Assembly (NCBI RefSeq): GCF_002367995.1
Contig: NZ_AP018207.1
Location: 6,398,646 to 6,462,645, forward strand
DNA from: Calothrix brevissima NIES-22
GTDB taxonomy: Bacteria; Cyanobacteriota; Cyanobacteriia; Cyanobacteriales; Nostocaceae
DNA length: 64,000 bases
Reading direction: 5' to 3'
Below the pieces are notes generated by a model. The model saw only the letters and a program-made list of their open reading frames with translations, ran no database searches and was not told the origin of the DNA. Below are positions 8,491-18,421 of this stretch, piece after piece. How positions within the stretch are numbered: position 1 is the first letter of the stretch; each line of letters begins with the position of its first letter. The translations under genes were made by a program, and so were the position numbers.

Positions 8491-9051
8491 TTAATCTCTA
8501 GGTAAATTGTTTAATGGAGTTGGTAAGCCATCAATACTGATGAGATTTTTTTGCTGTTGATATTCTTTAACGCCTTGTTCGCCTTTTTTATTTGCCCAAT
8601 CGACTAAAATCTCGCGTTGTCCTTGATATTCATAAAGTGGTACGCCAAATCCACAAGAAGTTTGCACTCGTTCAATATCAGCTATGATGATTTGGCGATA
8701 TCCAGGAAGCGTTGTAAAAAGAGGATAAAAGGAGTCCCATTCTGGGGAATCTGGTAATACTGTATACCCGCGACCGTAAAGGCGTAAAATTCGAGCAGCG
8801 CCTTGAAAAGCACAAAATAAAAAGGTAATGCGCCCATTCTCTTGCAAATGTGCTGAGGTTTCGTTACCGCTACCTGTTAAATCTAAATAGCCTACCCGAT
8901 TGGGGGAGAGAATGCGAAAACTATCTAATCCTTTGGGAGATAGATTAACGTGACCTGTGGGGTTTAAAGGTGCGCTACCCACGAAAAAAAGGTGCTGCTG
9001 GTTAATGAATTCTTGTAATTCTTCTGTGATCGAGTCAAAAAGTTTAGCCAT
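8491..9051 (-). CDS. Pyridoxamine 5'-phosphate oxidase-like FMN-binding protein
   Basis: About 186 residues with the split-barrel fold of the PNPOx-like family: HLFFVGSAPLNPTGHVNLSP, then ILSPNRVGYLDLTGSGNETS, ENGRITFLFCAFQ and RILRLYGRG. Such proteins bind FMN or F420 and reduce small molecules. The ATG at 9051 (MAKLFDSITE) is preferred over an upstream in-frame start at 9075, because the family normally begins there. It is not the biosynthetic PdxH. It is followed by the GNAT gene on the same strand. Confidence 0.85.
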   Translation of the reverse strand: MAKLFDSITEELQEFINQQHLFFVGSAPLNPTGHVNLSPKGLDSFRILSPNRVGYLDLTGSGNETSAHLQENGRITFLFCAFQGAARILRLYGRGYTVLPDSPEWDSFYPLFTTLPGYRQIIIADIERVQTSCGFGVPLYEYQGQREILVDWANKKGEQGVKEYQQQKNLISIDGLPTPLNNLPRD

Positions 9052-9571
9052 AAAACCCCATAAATACAACAACACCCAAGCTGCGACTTGCTTAGTGATT
9101 TCCTCTGTTTACTCAGGACACACGGGGTTACAATTACTAATTACATTCTCGCTATGTAATTACGTTTACTTGTATTACCCCCTCTTTACCACATTGAGGA
9201 AATATTAGCTTTCGAGTTGGGTGTTGTTGTTTGTTGACGAGACAGACTATGTAACAGCGTTTTTACCTCTTAACTAGCGTGGACTTTGTCTACTTGGCTG
9301 TTGTATCTGCCAGGGAAGCTTTGTAGCTTCAATTATTAAAATAGCACTATTAATTTATGGTGTCTCATTTTGAAAGTAAACTTTACTGAGATGCAAATAT
9401 ACACTCATTTTGTGTAACAGTTTATTAAATGTAGGGCATGGGGCATTGGATATTTATTAAACGTAACAGTATTTATCTGGAAAAAAGCGATCGCTATTTG
9501 TAGTCGAAAATCACAGAACAAATGTTCTAATTATAATTATCACTTTTATTTAAAGTTGTGATGGAGTGGGG
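9052..9571. other. 520-bp intergenic region between divergent genes
   Basis: AT-rich spacer separating the PNPOx-like gene (minus) from the FecR gene (plus). It should contain both promoters. I see no RNA gene or convincing ORF. A ribosome-binding-like GGAG lies just before the FecR start. Confidence 0.5.
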
Positions 9572-10633
9572 ATGGAGTCATTAAGTCAAAAGCTAATTGT
9601 GGGGATATGTCTGACAGCATCTTGGATAACTCCAGCATTGGCGCAGCAAGATTTACTTACCCGTGCAGAAGTTTACAAGTTGCAAAATCAAGTGCAATTG
9701 TTATTGAAAGATAAACCACCACGCGCTGCGAAAAAGGCTGATGTATTGGTTCCTTTAGATGCACTACAAACAAAAACGCGATCGCGGGCTGAATTATTAT
9801 TTAACGAAGGTGCGCTGGCGAGGATTGGTTCTAGTGCGACTTTTCTATTTAAGCCAGGACTCCGGCGTTATGAAATCACTAACGGCGTTTACAAAGCAGA
9901 AACTATTTTTCAATTGCAAAATGGTACGGCTGTAATCGCCAGTGCGGCTGGTAGTACGGGAACGACAATTGAAACGCCTCAAAGTCGGATTAACATTATT
10001 GCAGCCGCACCACCACCTGGTTCAGATATATTACCCCCAAATGTTACCAGTGGGGCTGTAGCTGTAACTCATAACGGTGCTACGAATACTACTCAAGTTT
10101 TTAATTTAACTAATTTACCTGTTACAGTTACCAATCTTAGCGGAACGCAAACCCAAACTTTACAAGCTGGTCAAACAGTTACCGTTAACAATGGGGTAAT
10201 CAGTCCAGTACAAAACTTTGACTTGCAGAAATTTTATCAAACCAGCCAATTAGCTACAGGATTAGGGCCAGGACAAGAAGCATTAGTAGCCCAAGAATCT
10301 CCGAATGTGCAGTTAATTCTCAATAAAGTGAGAAAAGAGACTTTAGCAGGATTAGAGACTCAAAAAGTCTGGATTGAAGGTTTGTGTAATGTCAATTCCC
10401 GTGGTGGAGCTAGTACGCTCTCTACGAATTGTATCACCACTAATGATGACCCACTGCGGAAATTTGAAGACGAGCGCAATCCCGTGACTCCCCAACCACC
10501 AAGAACAGACCAAAACAATCCAACCGGAGGACAAACTGGCGGTCAAACTGGCGGTCAAACTGGTGGTCAAACTGGAAGAGATACTGGTGTACCAACAGGC
10601 GGTCAAACAGGCAACCAAGGACAAATACCTTAA
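9572..10633 (+). CDS. Secreted FecR-domain protein
   Basis: About 353 residues with a Sec signal peptide (KLIVGICLTASWITPALAQQ). A FecR domain occupies roughly residues 45-150 (RSRAELLFNEGALARIGSSA, then GTAVIASAAGSTGTTIETPQ). A Thr/Asn-rich stretch and a C-terminal low-complexity tail of repeated GGQT follow. In cyanobacteria such proteins occur beside beta-barrel outer membrane proteins and CHASE2 proteins; here the barrel at 11709 is the probable partner, separated from it by the IscB element. The ATG at 9572 is preferred to the GTG two codons earlier. Its exact role in the periplasm is unknown; it has no companion sigma factor or TonB receptor here. Confidence 0.85.
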   Translation: MESLSQKLIVGICLTASWITPALAQQDLLTRAEVYKLQNQVQLLLKDKPPRAAKKADVLVPLDALQTKTRSRAELLFNEGALARIGSSATFLFKPGLRRYEITNGVYKAETIFQLQNGTAVIASAAGSTGTTIETPQSRINIIAAAPPPGSDILPPNVTSGAVAVTHNGATNTTQVFNLTNLPVTVTNLSGTQTQTLQAGQTVTVNNGVISPVQNFDLQKFYQTSQLATGLGPGQEALVAQESPNVQLILNKVRKETLAGLETQKVWIEGLCNVNSRGGASTLSTNCITTNDDPLRKFEDERNPVTPQPPRTDQNNPTGGQTGGQTGGQTGGQTGRDTGVPTGGQTGNQGQIP

Positions 10634-10639
10634 AATGCT

Positions 10640-10851
10640 ATCAGCTAAACACTGGATAACAGTGGAAAAGATAGTCAGATTAAGTCTTTAGAGGACTACG
10701 TTAAAAAAGTCATGACACCTAAGAATTCTTTCCAGTTTTTAGCTCTGTCGTTTAACTTTAAACATCCCTATTTAGCTAAGGAAGTGAGTTAAGCCTAACA
10801 AGCTTTTTTAACCTAATCGAGGAAAACATTACCCTAGCGATAGGAGGACAA
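10640..10851 (+). ncRNA. Candidate omega-RNA region of the IscB element
   Basis: IscB proteins use a guide (omega) RNA encoded directly upstream of their gene. This 210-base noncoding stretch is the only place it could be. It contains short stems, for example CACTG-gataa-CAGTG near 10652 and AAGC/GCTT near 10793, and ends in a good ribosome-binding site (AGGAGG). I could not assign the conserved omega-RNA fold, so the call rests on position. Given the damaged protein, it may be a relic. Confidence 0.3.
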
Positions 10852-11640
10852 ATGTCTAATTTTGTTTTTGTTCTAGACACTAATAAGCAACCGCTAAATT
10901 TAATTCCCCCAGGGGAAGCAAGGAGGTTGTTAACCCAAGGGAAAGCCGCAGTTTATCGGCGCTATCCGTTCACAATAATCTTGAAATTTTCTATAGCCAA
11001 TCGTGATGTAAACTCACATCAATTAAAAATAGACCCAGGTTCCAAAACCACTGGGTTAGCGATTGTGCAAGGAGATAAAGTTATTTGGGGTGCAGAGTTG
11101 ACCCACCGAGGCCAGCAAATCAAAAATGCCTTAGAATCCCGCAGTGTTATCCGCCGCAATCGACGTAACCGCAAAACCCGATACCGTAAACCAAGGTTCC
11201 TCAACCGTACTCGCACTGAAGGATGGTTACCACCCAGTCTAGAGTCCAGGGTACTCAATATTGCTACTTGGGTAAAAAGGCTTTGCCGATACGCTCCTAT
11301 TACTGGCATTTCTCAGGAGTTAGTGAAGTTTGATACTCAGTCTATCCAAAACCCTGAGATTTCCGGTAAGGAATATCAGCAGGGTGATCAGGGATTCCCA
11401 ATTAGGCATAAAACCAGATGCAAGTCTTTCTTTGGTTTTCAGACTGGCGATATGGTACGCGCCACCCTGCCATCAGGCAAGTTTGCGGGTGTCCATGTTG
11501 GGCGCTTAACTGTCAGAGAAAGCGGTGTATTTGAGATGAAGACCTTAATAGGAAAAGTCAGTCCAGTGAGACATAAATACTGTCAAATTCTTCACCGCAA
11601 CGATGGTTATATGTATGGATTTTCCACAAATTTCCCATGA
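10852..11640 (+). CDS. iscB: IscB-family RNA-guided nuclease with internal deletion (no HNH, no RuvC-III)
   Basis: 262 residues, against roughly 400-500 in full IscB. Present: the N-terminal PLMP domain (residues 1-50, FVFVLDTNKQPLNLIPPGEA), RuvC-I (LKIDPGSKTTGLAIV, Asp61), the arginine-rich bridge helix (97-120), RuvC-II (GISQELVKFD, Glu156) and the C-terminal target-interaction region (GFPIRHKTR to about 255). From the family, the HNH nuclease and the RuvC-III His/Asp motif should lie between SGKEYQQG (178) and GFPIRHKTR (181); they are missing, with the frame kept. The start has an AGGAGG site eight bases upstream. It lies between the FecR and barrel genes. It can hardly cleave DNA as it stands, but might still bind RNA and DNA. 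It differs from IsrB, which lacks HNH but keeps all RuvC motifs. Confidence 0.85.
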   Translation: MSNFVFVLDTNKQPLNLIPPGEARRLLTQGKAAVYRRYPFTIILKFSIANRDVNSHQLKIDPGSKTTGLAIVQGDKVIWGAELTHRGQQIKNALESRSVIRRNRRNRKTRYRKPRFLNRTRTEGWLPPSLESRVLNIATWVKRLCRYAPITGISQELVKFDTQSIQNPEISGKEYQQGDQGFPIRHKTRCKSFFGFQTGDMVRATLPSGKFAGVHVGRLTVRESGVFEMKTLIGKVSPVRHKYCQILHRNDGYMYGFSTNFP

Positions 11641-11708
11641 ATCAACTATTAGAGGAATACCGATCGCACAATCAAACAAACTGAATTTATTCTAAATCTT
11701 AAATAACC

Positions 11709-12680
11709 ATGCGTACTTATAAGATTGCGCTTTGTTCGTTAGCTACTTTACTAACTTGGGACATTCATTCTAGTATCGCCGCAGATTCTCCGCAACCATC
11801 ACCAGGAGATACAATAGTCGTTCAACTACCTGTAGTTCCTGGCGATCCCAATAATCCCGCAGACTTTCCTGTCAATGACACTAATCAAGCAGTAGATCCG
11901 CAAGATGTGAAGGATGAATTAGGCGAGATTGAAATCATAACTCCTCGTCAACAACAACCACCCCAACGTCGCCAACCTGATGTGCAACTATTACTGCGTT
12001 CCTCGGCTTTTACCAGTTCTAATATTACAGGTTTTGAAGCATTTCAACCGAGCGATACAGTATTTATTAATAGTGCCACATTACTAGCAACACCTAAACT
12101 AGGAGAAGAAACCAGATTAGTAGCGGCTGCTAGTGGTGGTTTGGTGAGATATGCTGACCAAGGAGACTTTAATTACAACTATCTCAACTTTAATGTGGGG
12201 ATACAGCAAAGAATTGCTAAAGGAATGTATGGTCAATTGGGATGGGTGCAGGAGAGACTATATAGAGATGGAAATGGCGATCGCTTATTATTAGATGATT
12301 CGGTTCGCTTAATTGTAGGGCGACAAGACCAATTAGGCGATCGCCTGAGATTAGATTCATTTTACGAACTCCGCGCCAGCTTTGCCACACCTAGCGAGCA
12401 AAATCGCGTCGCTAACACCTTAGGGGCGCGTTTGCGCTATGATATTACACCTCAACTTCAAGGTGCATTAGATTATCGCTTAAGTTTAAGAGATTTTACC
12501 CAACAAGAGAGATTTGATACGCAAAATCAAATCGGGTTAGAAGCAATTTATAGTATTAATCCAGATTTGTTTATTAGTGGTTCAGCATCTTACCTTTTCG
12601 GTGCTTCATCCGATCCAAATGTGGATTTAGATAATTTTTCTGTAGGGATAAGCATCGGGTTAAATGTGCCTTTGTTCTAA
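11709..12680 (+). CDS. Outer membrane beta-barrel protein
   Basis: 323 residues with a Sec signal peptide (MRTYKIALCSLATLLTWDIH... cleaved near SSIAADS). A proline- and Gln-rich linker (residues 28-90) precedes a C-terminal domain of alternating hydrophobic strands with frequent Tyr, Arg and Gly turns. The protein ends in an aromatic residue (VGISIGLNVPLF), typical for outer membrane barrels recognised by the BAM machinery. Roughly ten strands are suggested. No specific transport family was recognised. Its neighbour upstream, across the IscB gene, is a FecR-domain protein, a common cyanobacterial pairing. Convergent with the RND operon. Confidence 0.75.
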   Translation: MRTYKIALCSLATLLTWDIHSSIAADSPQPSPGDTIVVQLPVVPGDPNNPADFPVNDTNQAVDPQDVKDELGEIEIITPRQQQPPQRRQPDVQLLLRSSAFTSSNITGFEAFQPSDTVFINSATLLATPKLGEETRLVAAASGGLVRYADQGDFNYNYLNFNVGIQQRIAKGMYGQLGWVQERLYRDGNGDRLLLDDSVRLIVGRQDQLGDRLRLDSFYELRASFATPSEQNRVANTLGARLRYDITPQLQGALDYRLSLRDFTQQERFDTQNQIGLEAIYSINPDLFISGSASYLFGASSDPNVDLDNFSVGISIGLNVPLF

Positions 12681-12687
12681 AAACTAT

Positions 12688-13078
12688 CTCTCTTTCCTTG
12701 GCGTCCTTGGCGTCTTGGCGGTTTAATTAAATATTAAATCCATCATTCAAGTAAATTGTCATTAATTTTTATCGCCTAGTTTTGAAATTATCTCGTGATT
12801 AGTTGACTTAAAAAATCCGTTTTTCTCTCTGCGCTCTCTGCGCCCTCTGCGGTTTAAAATTCATTTATTGAACCACAGAGACACAGAGAACACAGAGATA
12901 AGAATAATACCAATTCGCTATGATGCAGGTAATATTTATTTAATGAACCGCCAAGACGCCAAGAACGCCAAGAGAAAAGAAGCCATGATAAGTGCAAGGT
13001 TAGAGAGAATTGACTATGTCTCAATAAATTCTCTACTGCGGTTTTTAATTCATTTGTTGAACCACAGAGGGAATAGGG
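12688..13078. repeat. Nested inverted repeats between convergent genes
   Basis: Two families of cyanobacterial inverted repeats are interleaved: CTTGGCGTCTTGGCGGTTTA (12700s) with its complement ACCGCCAAGACGCCAAG (about 12946), and CTCTCTGCGCTCTCTGCGCC (about 12823) with CCACAGAGACACAGAGAACA (about 12870). A further CCACAGAG copy overlaps the end of the RND gene. Folding of these arms would give long stems that could stop transcription from both sides. No gene is called here. Confidence 0.75.
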
Positions 13079-16000
13079 GCATCTTGCGATTTTGATTGTT
13101 TCCCCCGCCAGACTTTATAATATAAAATTGGCACAGCCGACCGTGATAATATCAAAGATGCCACTTCCCCAGCCATTAAGGAAATTGCTAATCCTTGAAA
13201 AATTGGGTCAGTTAAAATAATTGCAGAACCAACTATTACTGCTGCTGCTGTTAATAGCATCGGACGGAATCGCACTGCACCTGCATCAATTACCGCTTCT
13301 TCTAAAGGTATTCCCTCTTTCAATCGTAATTCAATAAAATCTACCAAAATAATTGAATTACGCACCACAATTCCAGCACCTGCAATAAAGCCAATCATCG
13401 ATGTGGCACTGAAAAATGCTCCCATTAACCAATGTGCCGGCATAATTCCTACTAGAGAAAAGGGAATAGCTGCCATAATTACTAAGGGAGTAATAAACGA
13501 TTGAAACCAACCGACAACGAGGGCATAAATTAACACCAACACCACAGCAAAAGCAATTCCTAAATCGCGGAATACTTCAAAGGTAACGTGCCATTCGCCA
13601 TCCCATTTAATACCAAATTTTTCTGTAGTTGGCGGTTGTTCGGTAAAGTAGGTAGCAATATTATAGCCTTTAGTATGGGAGAGTTTATCGATTTGAGATT
13701 GTACGTTGAGCATAGCATAAACTGCACTTTCAACTTTTCCGGCGACATCAGCAGTTACATAAACAACAGGCTGTAAGTTTTTGTGATAAATACTGTGATC
13801 TGCTGTGGTGGTTTCGGTTTTAATTAAGTCACTGACAGCTACTAAATTACCGTTTAATCCTTTGATTTTTAAGGATTTCAGGTCGGCTAAACTGGTACGA
13901 TTTGCCTGATCTAAGCGTAAATTAATCGCGATATCTTCGCGGGATTTGGCATCATGTAGTAAACCCACATTTTGACCAGATAAAGCAATTTGTAAAACTT
14001 GGGAAATTTGCGCCGGACTAATACCATTCAGGGCAGCTTTTTCTCTGTCAATTATCAAATTATATTCGGTTTGTGGTGATTCCATGTACCAATCTACATC
14101 GACAATATCGGCGGTATTGTGATAAATTTGCCGGATTTGTCGCGCTAGTTCAATTTGTTTTTCGTAATCTGCACCGTAGACTTCGGTAACCAAAGTTTGC
14201 AATACTGGTGGCCCTGGGGGTATTTCTGCTACTTGTACGCGAGCGTTATACTGATCGGCAATTTGCTTTAATTGCGGGCGGATAGCTTTAGCGATATCAT
14301 GACTTTGACGATGGCGATGGCTTCGCCAACGCCCAGGGCGAACGCCTTTTGGTAAAAAATTCACCTGCATATCTGCGATATTCGCACCGGAACGCAAAAA
14401 GTAATGTCGCACCAAGCCATTAAAGTTGTAAGGTGAAGCAGTGCCGATATAGCTTTGGTAATTAGTGACTTCTGGGACTGTGGTTAAATATTGTCCCATT
14501 TCCCGCGTTACCCTCGCCGTTTGTTCTAGGGTTGTCCCTTCTGGCATATTTAAGACAATCTGCAATTCGCTTTTGTTGTCGTAGGGTAGCATTTTCAGAA
14601 TTACTAACCGAAATCCCGCTAACCCCAAAGCTGCTATTAATAACGCCAGTGTTCCCGCAATAAAAGCATTTCCCCATTGACGACGCGCAATTAATGGACT
14701 CATGAAACGGCGATATAGGCGACTGAGAAAGTCTTCCTCTTCATGTCCGTGGTTGTGAGTATTATAATTCCCAAAAAACCGCATCGTCGCCCAAGGGACA
14801 ACAATAAACGCCACTAAAGCTGAGAATATCATAGCGGCGGAGGCTCCTAAAGGAATGGGGCGCATATATGGCCCCATTAAGCCGCCGACAAACGCCATTG
14901 GTAAAATCGCCGCAATTACGGTTAATGTTGCCAAAATCGTCGGATTTCCCACCTCGTCTACAGCTTCGAGGACAATTTTTTGTAGCGTCTTTTGGCGGTT
15001 CCGCGATAATTGCATTCGGGTTTTGTTTTCGGGAAGTTGCAAATGACGACCAACATTTTCTACCACCACGATCGCATCATCGACTAAAATGCCAATGGAG
15101 AAGATTAGCGCAAAAAATGTTACCCGGTTTAAAGTAAAGCCGTAAAATACAAAACTAGCCAGAGTCAGCGCTAAGGTTACAGGGATGGATACAGCCACCA
15201 CCATCGCCTCTTTTTTACCTAGTGCAAACCACATCAGGACAGTAACAGAAATTACCGCAATCCCCATGTGAACTAACAACTCATTAGAACGTTCCGCAGC
15301 AGTTTCGCCATAATCCCGCGTGACTGTTAGCTGTACATAGTTGGGGATGTAATTGTGCTGAATTTCCTTTAATTTATGCAATACATGATGGGAAACTTGA
15401 ATTGCATTTGCACCCTGACGTTTTGCGATCGCAATTGTCACCGCATCCGCTTCACCCTGAGTTACTTTTTTACCCTGTCCAAAAAATACATAACTAGCTG
15501 GTTCTTCTGCACCATCGGTAATATTAGCTACATCACGCAAATATACAGGTTGATTATTCGCCACACTCACAACTAAATTTTGAGCATCTGATGCCGAGCG
15601 AATAAAGCTTTGAGTTCTAATTAAGAAAGATTGATTATTTTGACTTAAAGCACCGCTTGCTAGTTCGGTGTTTTGTAACTGTAAGGCTTGAGAAATATCT
15701 AAGGGAGTTAAACCAAAGGCATTTAACCTCACTGGGTCAAGTTCAATGCGTAACTGTCGTTTCTGACCGCCAATAATTGTGGTTTCAGAAACATCTGGTA
15801 CTTGCTTAATTTGCTCATCTAATTGCGCCGCTATTTGACGTAAATCAGTAGCATTGGCTTGATTACTCCACAAAGTTAAGGTGAGAATAGGGACATCATC
15901 AATGGCGCGAGATTTAATTAAAGGTTGAGAAACACCAGCAGGTATTTTATCGAAGTTAGCATAGAGTTTGTTGTACAATTGGACAATAGCATCTTCGGTT

Positions 16001-16335
16001 TTTTGACCGACATAAAACCGGACAATAGCAACAGATGAACCAGGGCGAGAAGTAGAATAAACATACTCAACACCGGGTAATTCTTTAATTAACTTCTCCA
16101 TTGGGAAGGTAACACGCTGTTCTACCTCTTTGGCTGTAGCACCAGGCATTTGCACAAATACATCTGCCATTGGCACTGTAATTTGCGGTTCTTCTTCGCG
16201 GGGGAGAATTATCGTTGCGCCAATGCCTAATAATAATGAAACTAAAATAATTAGGGGAGTTAATTTAGAGGCTATAAATTTTTTGGCTAGGTTGCCAACA
16301 AAACCAAGTTTAGGTTGTGAACTTTTACCATTCAT
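13045..16335 (-). CDS. RND-family efflux permease (HAE-like)
   Basis: 1096-residue inner-membrane proton/substrate antiporter, the usual RND size, with 12 helices and two large periplasmic loops. The N-terminus has [20 protein letters not shown] and the family motif [14 protein letters not shown]4 has [13 protein letters not shown] with the two aspartates of the proton relay, typical of multidrug rather than metal-ion (CzcA) pumps. The membrane-fusion partner lies directly upstream on the same strand (16506). An oddity is the segment [16 protein letters not shown] encoded around 14300-14350, where DNA resembling a dispersed palindromic repeat seems to have been inserted in frame. No outer membrane TolC gene is nearby. 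Substrate unknown; the neighbours suggest sulfur-related stress. Confidence 0.93.
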   Translation of the reverse strand: MNGKSSQPKLGFVGNLAKKFIASKLTPLIILVSLLLGIGATIILPREEEPQITVPMADVFVQMPGATAKEVEQRVTFPMEKLIKELPGVEYVYSTSRPGSSVAIVRFYVGQKTEDAIVQLYNKLYANFDKIPAGVSQPLIKSRAIDDVPILTLTLWSNQANATDLRQIAAQLDEQIKQVPDVSETTIIGGQKRQLRIELDPVRLNAFGLTPLDISQALQLQNTELASGALSQNNQSFLIRTQSFIRSASDAQNLVVSVANNQPVYLRDVANITDGAEEPASYVFFGQGKKVTQGEADAVTIAIAKRQGANAIQVSHHVLHKLKEIQHNYIPNYVQLTVTRDYGETAAERSNELLVHMGIAVISVTVLMWFALGKKEAMVVAVSIPVTLALTLASFVFYGFTLNRVTFFALIFSIGILVDDAIVVVENVGRHLQLPENKTRMQLSRNRQKTLQKIVLEAVDEVGNPTILATLTVIAAILPMAFVGGLMGPYMRPIPLGASAAMIFSALVAFIVVPWATMRFFGNYNTHNHGHEEEDFLSRLYRRFMSPLIARRQWGNAFIAGTLALLIAALGLAGFRLVILKMLPYDNKSELQIVLNMPEGTTLEQTARVTREMGQYLTTVPEVTNYQSYIGTASPYNFNGLVRHYFLRSGANIADMQVNFLPKGVRPGRWRSHRHRQSHDIAKAIRPQLKQIADQYNARVQVAEIPPGPPVLQTLVTEVYGADYEKQIELARQIRQIYHNTADIVDVDWYMESPQTEYNLIIDREKAALNGISPAQISQVLQIALSGQNVGLLHDAKSREDIAINLRLDQANRTSLADLKSLKIKGLNGNLVAVSDLIKTETTTADHSIYHKNLQPVVYVTADVAGKVESAVYAMLNVQSQIDKLSHTKGYNIATYFTEQPPTTEKFGIKWDGEWHVTFEVFRDLGIAFAVVLVLIYALVVGWFQSFITPLVIMAAIPFSLVGIMPAHWLMGAFFSATSMIGFIAGAGIVVRNSIILVDFIELRLKEGIPLEEAVIDAGAVRFRPMLLTAAAVIVGSAIILTDPIFQGLAISLMAGEVASLILSRSAVPILYYKVWRGKQSKSQDAPIPSVVQQMN

Positions 16336-16369
16336 AAGATATGCAGTTTTGTAAGAGGAGAACGAACCG

Positions 16370-16440
16370 CGTTCGCCGAAGGCGTTCCCGAAGGGTAGTA
16401 CACGAAGTACACGTTCGCCGAAGGCGTTCCCGAAGGGTAG
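16370..16440. repeat. Two direct copies of a 29-bp GC-rich palindromic repeat
   Basis: Copies at 16370-16398 and 16412-16440 share CGTTCGCCGAAGGCGTTCCC and end CGAAGGGTAG. They lie in the 170-bp gap between the membrane-fusion gene and the RND permease on the same transcript. They are separated by 13 bases (TACACGAAGTACA, itself palindromic). They could form mRNA stems that tune the ratio of the two proteins. A related core is inserted inside the RND gene near 14325 and in the element at 45010. Confidence 0.8.
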
Positions 16441-16505
16441 GAAGATGATAAAAATAGAGTTTCTAATTCTCTGCGTCTCTGCGTCTCTGCGTGAGATAAA
16501 ACCCT

Positions 16506-17939
16506 TTACTTATTAGCAACAACCTGCTGTCCATCATGCAGTTCTTCAATATTACTAATAATGATGCGATCGCCTGTTTCCAACCCGGAAACAATTTCTA
16601 CTTTTTTATCTTGTACTTTCCCGGTTTTTACCCAGCGTAATTGAGCAATATTATTCGCTGTAATTACATAAACGCCTTCTAATTGACCGCGCTGAAAAAC
16701 AGCATTTTCCGGAATCATCATCACTGTGCGCGTTTCACGGGGTAATTCTAAGCGTCCAAACATTCCTGGCATTAATTGATAGGAATTATCCAAAGCAACT
16801 TTTACCGTAAAACTACGTGAATTTAAGTTAGCAGAAGGTACAATTTGCCGCACGCGACCAGTAACGGAACGGTTCACAGTATCTAGCTGTACTGTGACTT
16901 CGTCCCCTAATTTAACTAGAGAAATCAATGATTCTGGGACTGCGAGACTTAAACGTAGGCGATTGGTGCTTTCTAATGTCACTATAGGCTGTCCTGGCCC
17001 GGCGATCGCACCCACTTCTGTATGCTTTTTGGTAATCACGCCGGCAAAGGGGGCGGTGACAGTACCATAGTTTAAGTTAGCGAGGGTTTGCTGTTGTCCG
17101 GCTTTGGCTTGCTGGACTTGGGAACGTGCTTGTTCTACACCGGCTTTGGCTTGCTGGACTTGGGAACCGGCTTGTTGTACGCCTGCTTTGGCGCGATCAA
17201 TACCCCGTTTGGCTTGATCGATACCTGCTTTGGCTTGTTTAATTCTGGCTTGGATTAATGCGACTTGTGTATTTGCTTGATCCAACTGTGATTGACTCAC
17301 AGCACCATCTTTTTGCAGCATTGTCATGCGGCGTTGATTTAATTGCGCATCAGCTAGCTGTGCTTCTGCTTCCTGTAATTGGGCTTCGGCTTCACGTTGA
17401 GCCGCTTCCGCTTGATTTAACTGTGCTTCAGCTTGAGATTTACTAGCTATTGCTTGAGTTTCTGCGGCTGAGGCGACTGTAACGCCAGCTTGCGCTTGAG
17501 CAATGGCGGCTAATGCTTGATTTCCTTGAGCTTGGATATCTTTAACATCAATAATAGCCAGGACTTGACCGGCTTTAACTTTGTCACCTTCTGCTACAGG
17601 TAGACGTTGAATTTGTCCTTGGATGCGGCTGGTTGTTGTGACAGTTTCCACAGATTCGATAGTACCAGTGAGACTGCTGCCACCAGCAATAGATTCTGGG
17701 GCGGCTGTTGTCGTTTCCACTTCTAGGGGTTGGAGATGGGCGGTTATCGTTTCCGTTGATTCGGAAGGGTGACGCAATAACCACAACCAAGCTATACCCC
17801 CAAAAGCTAACGCAAAAACGCTAATTAAAGCGATCGTCCGCAGCCGCTTGGGTTTCTTGGGTTGTAGTTCTGGGGCTGGTTCTGGGGTAATATCTGTATG
17901 CGTAGCTTCCAAGTGAACGGACGATTGATCGTTAAACAT
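16506..17939 (-). CDS. RND periplasmic adaptor (membrane-fusion) protein
   Basis: 477 residues. A single N-terminal anchor ([20 protein letters not shown], about residues 35-55) is followed by a lipoyl-like half motif ([20 protein letters not shown]), an unusually long Ala/Gln-rich coiled-coil hairpin (about residues 125-290, with many repeats of the type [14 protein letters not shown]), the second lipoyl half ([20 protein letters not shown]), then beta-barrel and membrane-proximal domains. It would link the RND permease encoded just downstream to an outer membrane channel. The repeat-rich hairpin suggests internal duplication of heptads. It lies 14 bases downstream of the rhodanese gene, so the genes probably form one transcript. 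Confidence 0.92.
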   Translation of the reverse strand: MFNDQSSVHLEATHTDITPEPAPELQPKKPKRLRTIALISVFALAFGGIAWLWLLRHPSESTETITAHLQPLEVETTTAAPESIAGGSSLTGTIESVETVTTTSRIQGQIQRLPVAEGDKVKAGQVLAIIDVKDIQAQGNQALAAIAQAQAGVTVASAAETQAIASKSQAEAQLNQAEAAQREAEAQLQEAEAQLADAQLNQRRMTMLQKDGAVSQSQLDQANTQVALIQARIKQAKAGIDQAKRGIDRAKAGVQQAGSQVQQAKAGVEQARSQVQQAKAGQQQTLANLNYGTVTAPFAGVITKKHTEVGAIAGPGQPIVTLESTNRLRLSLAVPESLISLVKLGDEVTVQLDTVNRSVTGRVRQIVPSANLNSRSFTVKVALDNSYQLMPGMFGRLELPRETRTVMMIPENAVFQRGQLEGVYVITANNIAQLRWVKTGKVQDKKVEIVSGLETGDRIIISNIEELHDGQQVVANK

Positions 17940-17952
17940 AAGTTTTATCTAG

Positions 17953-18300
17953 CTAGGGATTGTTTCCGCGTTGCAAAGGATAGCCCAACTGTTGCCATGT
18001 CATAATGCCGCCTTGCAAGTTGTAAACTTTAAAGTAGCCTTGCTCCACTAACCAACGGGCTGTAGCTAAACTGCGGTGTCCTGATAGGCAAGTAACAACT
18101 ATTAATTGGTCTTTGGGAATTTCCTCTAAGATACTGCTTTGGCTGAGGTAACGCGCTCCGGGAATATGCCCAAGAAGGTACTCCATCCAACTGCGAGCAT
18201 CGATAATTGTGAATTGTGCTTGACGCGATCGCAGTTGTCGAGGATTTAAGCTAAAAGGTTGGGTTTGATTGTGTTGATTATCGTTGAGAGTACGTTTCAT
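17953..18300 (-). CDS. Rhodanese-like sulfurtransferase
   Basis: About 115 residues, one rhodanese domain: FTIIDARSWMEYLLGHIPGA, then the active-site loop VTCLSGHRS with the catalytic cysteine, and LVEQGYFKVYNLQGGIMTW. It would move sulfane sulfur from persulfides. The ATG at 18300 (MKRTLNDN) is chosen; an in-frame start at 18378 would only translate an upstream STRR tract (CCAAAATC type). It lies next to an ArsR repressor and a sulfide:quinone oxidoreductase-like gene, which supports a role in sulfide or persulfide detoxification. Confidence 0.92.
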   Translation of the reverse strand: MKRTLNDNQHNQTQPFSLNPRQLRSRQAQFTIIDARSWMEYLLGHIPGARYLSQSSILEEIPKDQLIVVTCLSGHRSLATARWLVEQGYFKVYNLQGGIMTWQQLGYPLQRGNNP

Positions 18301-18421
18301 CAGAATTTTGGATTTTAGATTTTGGATTTTGGATTGGGGTAATTCTCTTGCGCCTGTTTTGGAGATTATTTTTCTCACGCAGAGGCGCAGAGGCGCAGAG
18401 AGAATGAGGTTGAGGAGTGAT

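Noticed and set aside
9566-9571. GTG start for the FecR gene
   Set aside because: ATG at 9572 is two codons later and fits the signal peptide equally well.
10852-11640. Reading the short IscB as IsrB
   Set aside because: IsrB keeps RuvC-III; here both HNH and RuvC-III are absent.
12868-13095. 75-codon frame between the barrel and RND genes
   Set aside because: Consists of dispersed inverted repeats (CACAGAG, CGCCAAG families) and overlaps the RND gene.
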